Origin: Verrucomicrobiota bacterium
GTDB taxonomy: Bacteria; Verrucomicrobiota; Verrucomicrobiia; Verrucomicrobiales; Verrucomicrobiaceae
Assembly (NCBI GenBank): GCA_021413535.1
Contig: JAIOQF010000203.1
Coordinates: 1-10,488 of the forward strand
Length of the DNA: 10,488 bases
Reading direction: 5' to 3'
Position numbers and translations under genes: made by a program. Below, one piece after another: positions 6,171 through 10,488 of this stretch; the first letter of the stretch is position 1; the number at the start of each line of letters is the position of its first letter. The notes below the pieces were generated by a model. That model worked only from the letters and a program-made list of their open reading frames with translations. It ran no database searches and had not been told where the DNA came from.

Positions 6171-6833
6171 CTAAGAAGAAGATGGGTTTTGGCTTGCTCC
6201 CTTGGCCCAGATCAGCTCGATGCATGCCATCAGTGCTGCGGGATCATTCGTTAGAGGCATGACAGCCAGGGGCGCTTTGATGAGCGCGGATCCGCTGCCG
6301 CTCACGACACTACCGACGAGTTCCGGCGCGTCTTCATGGAGTGGCAACCCTTCCCAATCAGGCGGCACGCCCGGAAGATCTTCAAAGAAACGACGGCGCA
6401 CATCGCGCGTTTTTTCGCTGAGCAGCTCGTGGGTCTGTATCTGGCAGTTCTCGCAGATCATCAGGCTGTCCAGCATGGCATCGCCGCTGCAAAGCGCGGT
6501 GATCACGTAATCCCGCATCGGTGACTGTGCCTGCGTTCGTCCGCAAAAAGCACATTCGCCCGTGCCATGCACTTCGCGCAGGTGTTTCTCCTGATGTCGC
6601 ATGAGGTTGGACTTCGATTCCTCAGAAAATTCCTCCAGCATCCGGTCGCGGCAGACTTCGCAGAAGACATATTCAAAGACGCACTCGCCATTGCGCCAGG
6701 CTTTGTTGATCTGGTAATGCTGGAAAGTTGCCAGGAGTTCACCGCAGTGCGAGCAGGCGCGGAACGGCCGCTCCTCGTATTCCGAATGGAATTCGCGCGG
6801 GATGGGCTGCTTGTTCGGTGGCGGTTCGTCCAT
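6171..6833 (-). CDS. Protein with two paired CxxC zinc-ribbon-like modules
   Basis: I do not recognise this 220-residue protein by name. It holds four CxxC knuckles: CSHC (27-30), CEVC (58-61), CAFC (94-97) and CENC (127-130). They fall into two pairs with about 28-30 residues between knuckles, suggesting two zinc sites of zinc-ribbon or treble-clef type and perhaps an internal duplication. Between them is a charged helix (62-89, RDRMLEEFSEESKSNLMRHQ) with two histidines. The C-terminal part (about 150-215) has no cysteine cluster and could be a small alpha/beta domain. There is no signal peptide, so it is cytoplasmic. Binding to nucleic acid or protein is possible but unproven. It is divergent from the beta-propeller gene, with 106 nt between the start codons. 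The stop lies 114 nt before the copper-protein start. Confidence 0.7.
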   Translation of the reverse strand: MDEPPPNKQPIPREFHSEYEERPFRACSHCGELLATFQHYQINKAWRNGECVFEYVFCEVCRDRMLEEFSEESKSNLMRHQEKHLREVHGTGECAFCGRTQAQSPMRDYVITALCSGDAMLDSLMICENCQIQTHELLSEKTRDVRRRFFEDLPGVPPDWEGLPLHEDAPELVGSVVSGSGSALIKAPLAVMPLTNDPAALMACIELIWAKGASQNPSSS

Positions 6834-6900
6834 ACTTTGAAAAATGAGTATTAAATGATGACAGTCGCGCGAAAGGATGACCGTCTCAGCTGGTGAAAGT

Positions 6901-6930
6901 TTGAAACAATGCGATGCGTTTGTCTATACT
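6901..6930 (+). promoter_or_regulatory. Sigma-70-like promoter for the beta-propeller gene
   Basis: TTGAAA (6901-6906) and TATACT (6925-6930) are each one base from the -35 and -10 consensus and are separated by 18 nt. Initiation about 7 nt after the -10 would fall near 6937, only some 3 nt before the ATG at 6940. This supports that ATG over the in-frame one at 6877, which would lie upstream of the promoter, and suggests a message with almost no leader. Confidence 0.55.
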
Positions 6931-6939
6931 AATAGAACC

Positions 6940-8103
6940 ATGACCGCAGCACCACTGCCCACTGCCCATTGGCTTCTGACCTGTGTCATCTGGTTTTACT
7001 CCTTCATCCTTTCTCTTTTATCCTTCGCGGCTGACTGGCCGTTGGCGCGGGGTGATGCGGCCATGACCGGACGCAGTGCGACGAAGCTGGTGTTTCCTTT
7101 GACGCTGGCATGGAGCACCGAGATCGGGAACAAGGTCAAAAAGGACGGCGTGGTCGCCACACCCATCACGCACGATGGGAAAGTTTATATCGGCGCACAG
7201 AACGGGAAGTTCACTTGCCTGGAACTGGAGACGGGGAAGATCCTGTGGCAGGTGGAGAAGAAGGGATTTTTCGAGGGCAGTGCGGCGGTTGTCGATGGAC
7301 TGGTGATTGCGGGTTGCGGTGATTCGTTCATTTACGCGTGGAACATCACGGATGGTTCGGAAGCGTGGAAGTTCGAGACTGAAGGTGAAGTGCATGCGGG
7401 TGTGAACTTGTGGAAGGACGCGAACGGAAAAGTCTGCGCGCTCATCGGCAGTTATGACAACCGGCTTTACTGTCTCGATGTTGCAACAGGGAAAAAGATC
7501 TGGGGCTTCGAAACGACAAACTACATCAATGGCGCGGTGGCCATTTACGAGGGGCAGGTCGCCCTTGGCGGCTGCGACGGCATGCTTTATATGCTCGATA
7601 TCAAGACCGGCAAGGAGATCAAAAAGATCGAGATCAACAGTTACATCGGCAACAACATCGCTGCGGATCAAGGCGCCGCCTATGTGGCGCATTACGGCAA
7701 CAAGGTTGCGGCCTACTCGTTTGCGGATACCAAGCAGCTCTGGGAATTTGGCGAGCGCGACTTTCCCTACTACGCCGCACCTGCGGTCAGCGGGAACTGG
7801 GTCGTCGCCGGCTCGCGTGACAAACGCGTCTATGGCATCGACCGCGTGAAAGGCGAGCTAAAATGGGTCTTTCGCACCCGAGGTGATGTGGACAGCTCAC
7901 CCGTGATCTGTGCGGATACGCATGTCATCTTTGGCAGCAATGATGGATTTATTTACGCCGCAAATTTGGCCGACGGCGTCGAGGCTTGGCGCTATGAAAT
8001 CGGTGCTCCGGTGAAAACAGCGCCCGCTGTTGCTGGAGACTGGGTGCTGATTGGCAGTGATGACGGGAGTGTTTATGCTTTCAAAAATGGCCAAGCCAAG
8101 TAA
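6940..8103 (+). CDS. Exported PQQ-type beta-propeller protein (BamB-like repeats)
   Basis: The product is 387 residues: a hydrophobic leader (10-31, ending SLLSFAADW) and then a run of PQQ-like propeller blades. Blade signatures recur as a short strand, xDG/xDx turn, LYxLD and TGKxxW: YIGAQNGKFTCLELETGKIL (83-102), the NITDGSEAWKFE segment, DNRLYCLDVATGKKIW (173-188), DGMLYMLDIKTGKE (213-226), DKRVYGIDRVKGELKW (294-309), DGFIYAANLADGVEAW (335-350) and DGSVYAF at the end. Six to seven blades are visible. The repeats resemble BamB and many exported propellers of unknown role. Residues that would bind PQQ or calcium in true quinoprotein dehydrogenases cannot be recognised, so an enzyme is unlikely and a binding or assembly scaffold is more likely. 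The start at 6940 is chosen because it opens directly into the leader and follows a good promoter. Confidence 0.85.
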   Translation: MTAAPLPTAHWLLTCVIWFYSFILSLLSFAADWPLARGDAAMTGRSATKLVFPLTLAWSTEIGNKVKKDGVVATPITHDGKVYIGAQNGKFTCLELETGKILWQVEKKGFFEGSAAVVDGLVIAGCGDSFIYAWNITDGSEAWKFETEGEVHAGVNLWKDANGKVCALIGSYDNRLYCLDVATGKKIWGFETTNYINGAVAIYEGQVALGGCDGMLYMLDIKTGKEIKKIEINSYIGNNIAADQGAAYVAHYGNKVAAYSFADTKQLWEFGERDFPYYAAPAVSGNWVVAGSRDKRVYGIDRVKGELKWVFRTRGDVDSSPVICADTHVIFGSNDGFIYAANLADGVEAWRYEIGAPVKTAPAVAGDWVLIGSDDGSVYAFKNGQAK

Positions 8104-8126
8104 TCCTGCCGATATATAGATTCATT

Positions 8127-9482
8127 ATGTCCACCGCGCCGCCCACTGGAATTCCGATCACGCATCTGGCCGATAAGAAATCTCATCACGCCACGGAGGC
8201 GGGAAATTATTTCGTGGCTAACTATCCGCCATTTTCATTCTGGCAGAAGGAGCAGGCGTTTGCCGTGGATAAAATACTGGATGCGCCCCCGCCCAAGGAT
8301 GTGCCGCTGGGTGTCTACTTTCACATTCCATTCTGCCGGAAGCGCTGCCATTTCTGCTACTTCAAGGTCTATACCGACAAGAACGCCTCGGAAATACGCC
8401 GTTACATTCATGCGGGCATGGCGGAGTTCGCGCGCTATGCCACGCGTCGTTACATCCAGGGGCGGAAACCCAAGTTCGTCTATTTCGGCGGCGGCACGCC
8501 TTCGTATCTCAGCGTTCCACAACTCAAGGAGTTGACGGATCGCATGAAGGATCTGTTGCCCTGGGATGAAGCAGAAGAAGTGGCGTTCGAGGCGGAGCCC
8601 GGCACACTCAATGAGACGAAACTTACGGCGATTCGTGAGATCGGCGTTACCCGGCTCAGCTTGGGCGTGGAACATTTCGACGATCACATTCTCGAATCCA
8701 ATGGCCGGGCACATCGGAGCGGGGAAATCGATCGTGCGTATCGCTTTGCTCGCGGGCTGGGCTTTGAGCATATCAATATAGATCTCATCGCCGGGATGAT
8801 GAACGATACCGAGGAGCTTTGGAAGAGCGCAGTGGCCAAAGCGGTCGAGATGCAGCCTGATTGTGTCACGATTTATCAAATGGAAGTTCCATACAATACG
8901 GGCATCTATAAACAGATGCAGACTGATGGGAAAGTTACCGCGCCGGTGGCTGACTGGGAAACGAAGCGCGACTGGGTGAATTACGCTTTCCATGAATTTG
9001 AAAAATCCGGTTACACGGTGACCAGCGCCTACACGGTGGTAAAAAATCCTGATAAAATTAAATTTGTTTACCGCGATATGCTCTGGGAAGGAGCGGACAT
9101 GATTGCTTCCGGTGTCGCTTCATTCGGTCATCTCGGTGGCGTCCACTATCAGAACCAGGCGGATATCCTGCCTTACATGGAAACCGTCGAGCGCGGCGAG
9201 TCACCCATCTTCCGGGCCTATGCCACAAGTCCTGATGAACGGTTTCTCCGCGAGTTCATTTTGAAATTGAAACTCGGAATGGTCCGGCCTTCTTATTATC
9301 AGCGGAAGTTCGGCGAGAATGTGCTCGTGCGTTTTGCACCGCAACTTAAGTGGATGCAGGACGAGGGCTTTGTCACACTGGGCGACGATGAGATCAGGCT
9401 GACTCGTGACGGGCTGTTGCAAGTGGACCGGCTCTTGCATGAGTTTTTCATGCCCCATCACCGCACCAGCCGAATTGTTTAA
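8127..9482 (+). CDS. HemW/HemN-like radical SAM protein
   Basis: At 451 residues this belongs to the coproporphyrinogen III oxidase-like radical SAM group. The iron-sulphur motif is HIPFCRKRCHFCYF (66-79, Cys70, Cys74, Cys77; CxxxCxxC). SAM-binding elements follow: YFGGGTPSYL (119-128), AFEAEPGTL (153-161), RLSLGVEHFDD (176-186), GRAHRSGEI (193-201) and NIDLIAGMM (217-225). The order matches HemW, a heme chaperone, and HemN, but GVE replaces the usual GVQ. A 60-residue N-terminal extension before the cluster and a winged-helix-like C-terminal region make it longer than most HemW proteins. Its actual substrate cannot be read from sequence; it could be heme trafficking or an unrelated radical reaction. 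The gap from the beta-propeller stop is 23 nt, and the next gene follows after 12 nt. There is no Shine-Dalgarno site. Confidence 0.85.
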   Translation: MSTAPPTGIPITHLADKKSHHATEAGNYFVANYPPFSFWQKEQAFAVDKILDAPPPKDVPLGVYFHIPFCRKRCHFCYFKVYTDKNASEIRRYIHAGMAEFARYATRRYIQGRKPKFVYFGGGTPSYLSVPQLKELTDRMKDLLPWDEAEEVAFEAEPGTLNETKLTAIREIGVTRLSLGVEHFDDHILESNGRAHRSGEIDRAYRFARGLGFEHINIDLIAGMMNDTEELWKSAVAKAVEMQPDCVTIYQMEVPYNTGIYKQMQTDGKVTAPVADWETKRDWVNYAFHEFEKSGYTVTSAYTVVKNPDKIKFVYRDMLWEGADMIASGVASFGHLGGVHYQNQADILPYMETVERGESPIFRAYATSPDERFLREFILKLKLGMVRPSYYQRKFGENVLVRFAPQLKWMQDEGFVTLGDDEIRLTRDGLLQVDRLLHEFFMPHHRTSRIV

Positions 9483-9494
9483 TTTATTCTGATC

Positions 9495-10067
9495 ATGTCA
9501 TCCGACACCACCGCAAACGCTGATACAGCTTCCCGCACCGATGTGCTGGCTCCGTTGCGATTTTTTTATGGGCTGTCCAGTCAGGATCTCCGGGTCACTT
9601 TTGTGAGACCGGAGGAGCTGTCTGAGGTCGCTCGGCAGCTTTTGGTGCATGACTGTGACATGACGCCCCGTCTGGCGGAATATCACCACTGCGAAATCGG
9701 ACTGGACGTTCATGCCATGTCTCGCATCGGACATTACCTGGTGCGCGCTTCCGTTTTACGTCGCAAACCCGACGCTGTGCCGGTGGAGTTCGGTGCCATC
9801 GGCATTCATCTGGGTGGTTTCAGTGAAGATGCTCGGCGACTCATCTTGGAGGGTCTCGTGCCCTTGGGTGGAATCCTTCAGCAGCTCAAGGTGCCGCACA
9901 CCAGTCATCCCAGGGGATATTTTCGGATCGTCATCGACCATCGTCTGGCCGGTCTGTTGGGCGGCTGGGAAGGGCAGACGCTCTACGGTCGCTGCAATGA
10001 ACTGCGTCATGGGACCGGCGAAGCACTGGCTGAAGTCGTGGAAGTGCTGCCGGATGCAGCGGGATGA
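9495..10067 (+). CDS. Chorismate-lyase-like (DUF98/UbiC-fold) protein
   Basis: The 190-residue product is cytoplasmic (no leader or membrane segment). Its core fits the chorismate lyase-like superfamily, in particular DUF98 (PF01947) proteins such as the mycobacterial chorismate pyruvate-lyase: LLVHDCDMTPRLAEYH (49-64), YLVRASVLRR (81-90, with the candidate active-site Arg84), VPVEFGAIGIHLGGF (95-109) and ILEGLVPLGGIL (117-128). These correspond to the family pattern of an early DMT, a strand with VxR, PVExG, and EGxxPLG. Chorismate lyases release pyruvate from chorismate to give 4-hydroxybenzoate, but related proteins may bind other aromatic ligands. It begins 12 nt after the radical SAM gene, so cotranscription is likely, and ends 98 nt before sucC. 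The family call rests on remembered motifs, not on an alignment. Confidence 0.6.
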   Translation: MSSDTTANADTASRTDVLAPLRFFYGLSSQDLRVTFVRPEELSEVARQLLVHDCDMTPRLAEYHHCEIGLDVHAMSRIGHYLVRASVLRRKPDAVPVEFGAIGIHLGGFSEDARRLILEGLVPLGGILQQLKVPHTSHPRGYFRIVIDHRLAGLLGGWEGQTLYGRCNELRHGTGEALAEVVEVLPDAAG

Positions 10068-10122
10068 ATCTTGGCATTCAAGGTCACGCATAAGAGAAAA
10101 GTCTGTCGCAACGGCGTTTCGC

Positions 10123-10150
10123 TTGACGCTGCGAGCGTCGCCCCTATTCT
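10123..10150 (+). promoter_or_regulatory. Probable sucC promoter with a palindrome in its spacer
   Basis: TTGACG (10123-10128) and TATTCT (10145-10150) are spaced by 16 nt, a fair sigma-70 match, 15 nt before the sucC ATG. Overlapping the -35 and filling the spacer is the perfect palindrome GACGCT-GCG-AGCGTC (10125-10139), placed where a repressor or activator could sit. Confidence 0.5.
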
Positions 10151-10165
10151 GCGCGCTCCAATTTC

Positions 10166-10488
10166 ATGAATATTCACGAATACCAAGCCAAGGAACTCTT
10201 TGAGAAATTCGGCGTCGCCTCGCCTCAAGGGAAGGTCGCAGGAACCGCAGCGGAAGCAGGTCAGGCTGCGCGCGACATTGGCGGCACCGGCTTGGTGGTC
10301 AAGGCTCAGGTTCATGCCGGCGGACGTGGCAAGGGCACATTCACCAACGGTTTCAAAGGCGGTGTGCATCTCGTCGACACTGCAGAACAGGCCAGGGACA
10401 TTGCAGGCAAAATGCTCGGCCAGATTCTGGTGACTCATCAGACCGGACCCGAGGGCAAACTCGTGAGCAAGGTGCTCATTGCAAAATC
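10166..10488 (+). CDS. sucC: Succinyl-CoA ligase beta subunit, N-terminal part (cut by window edge)
   Basis: From the ATG at 10166 the frame reads MNIHEYQAKELFEKFGV, the hallmark start of SucC, and continues to the window end (107 codons of about 390). The ATP-grasp start is visible as LVVKAQVHAGGRGKG (43-57), followed by GGVHLVDTAEQA and GQILVTHQTGPEGK (85-98). The subunit works with SucD to interconvert succinyl-CoA and succinate with nucleotide triphosphate formation in the TCA cycle; sucD is expected just to the right. The start has no Shine-Dalgarno site, but the protein begins exactly where the family begins, so it is certain. It appears to have its own promoter. Confidence 0.95.
   Translation, partial: MNIHEYQAKELFEKFGVASPQGKVAGTAAEAGQAARDIGGTGLVVKAQVHAGGRGKGTFTNGFKGGVHLVDTAEQARDIAGKMLGQILVTHQTGPEGKLVSKVLIAK

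Noticed and set aside
6877..6939. A longer start for the beta-propeller protein at ATG 6877
   Set aside because: It would add 21 polar residues before the signal peptide and start upstream of the best promoter, whose -10 box lies at 6925-6930.
7018..7692. A 224-codon open frame on the minus strand opposite the beta-propeller gene
   Set aside because: The plus-strand frame has regular propeller repeats; the antisense frame is a by-product of GC-rich codon use.
8112..8119. ATATATAG as a -10 box for the radical SAM gene
   Set aside because: No acceptable -35 lies 15-19 nt upstream, and the gene follows the propeller gene by only 23 nt, so cotranscription explains it without a promoter.
8235..8993. 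A 252-codon open frame on the minus strand opposite the radical SAM gene
   Set aside because: It is antisense to a gene with unmistakable radical SAM motifs, and its translation shows no domain, leader or sensible composition.

Overview
The window is ordinary bacterial chromosome, moderately GC-rich and densely coded on both strands, with no phage, insertion sequence, tRNA, rRNA or CRISPR. The gene families and the composite inverted repeats between genes suggest a member of the PVC group, most likely Verrucomicrobiota. This is an inference from gene style (a NadD-NadK arrangement, a secreted glycine-rich protein family, an azurin-like copper protein, few Shine-Dalgarno sites) and not a marker-gene placement.

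Left block (1-4097, minus strand). In transcription order: a secreted DUF1460-type amidase-like protein; a composite inverted repeat; a broken nicotinate-nucleotide adenylyltransferase (nadD); an NAD kinase whose N-terminus carries the C-terminal end of NadD; an AI-2E/PerM-family membrane protein 8 nt downstream; and the N-terminal part of a MoxR-type AAA+ ATPase that runs off the left edge.

Middle block (4098-6833). A FabG-type short-chain reductase on the plus strand converges on a small secreted protein of unknown function, and a second composite inverted repeat fills the gap. Next come a clear intrinsic terminator, an azurin-like blue copper domain with no export signal, and a cysteine-rich protein with two paired zinc-binding CxxC sets, all on the minus strand.

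Right block (6834-10488, plus strand). A secreted PQQ-type beta-propeller protein has a good sigma-70 promoter so close to its ATG that the message may be nearly leaderless. It is followed by a HemW/HemN-like radical SAM protein, a chorismate-lyase-like (DUF98-type) protein 12 nt downstream, and the start of sucC (succinyl-CoA ligase beta subunit) behind its own promoter.

No new defence or mobile system was found. The observations most worth following up are: the nadD gene that lacks its middle yet stays in frame with nadK across one stop codon; the two inverted repeats whose arms each fold into their own hairpin; the copper protein lacking an export signal; and the radical SAM / chorismate-lyase-like gene pair. 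There is no gene-free stretch over 300 bases. The longest gaps are 4098-4251, 6057-6170, 6834-6939 and 10068-10165.
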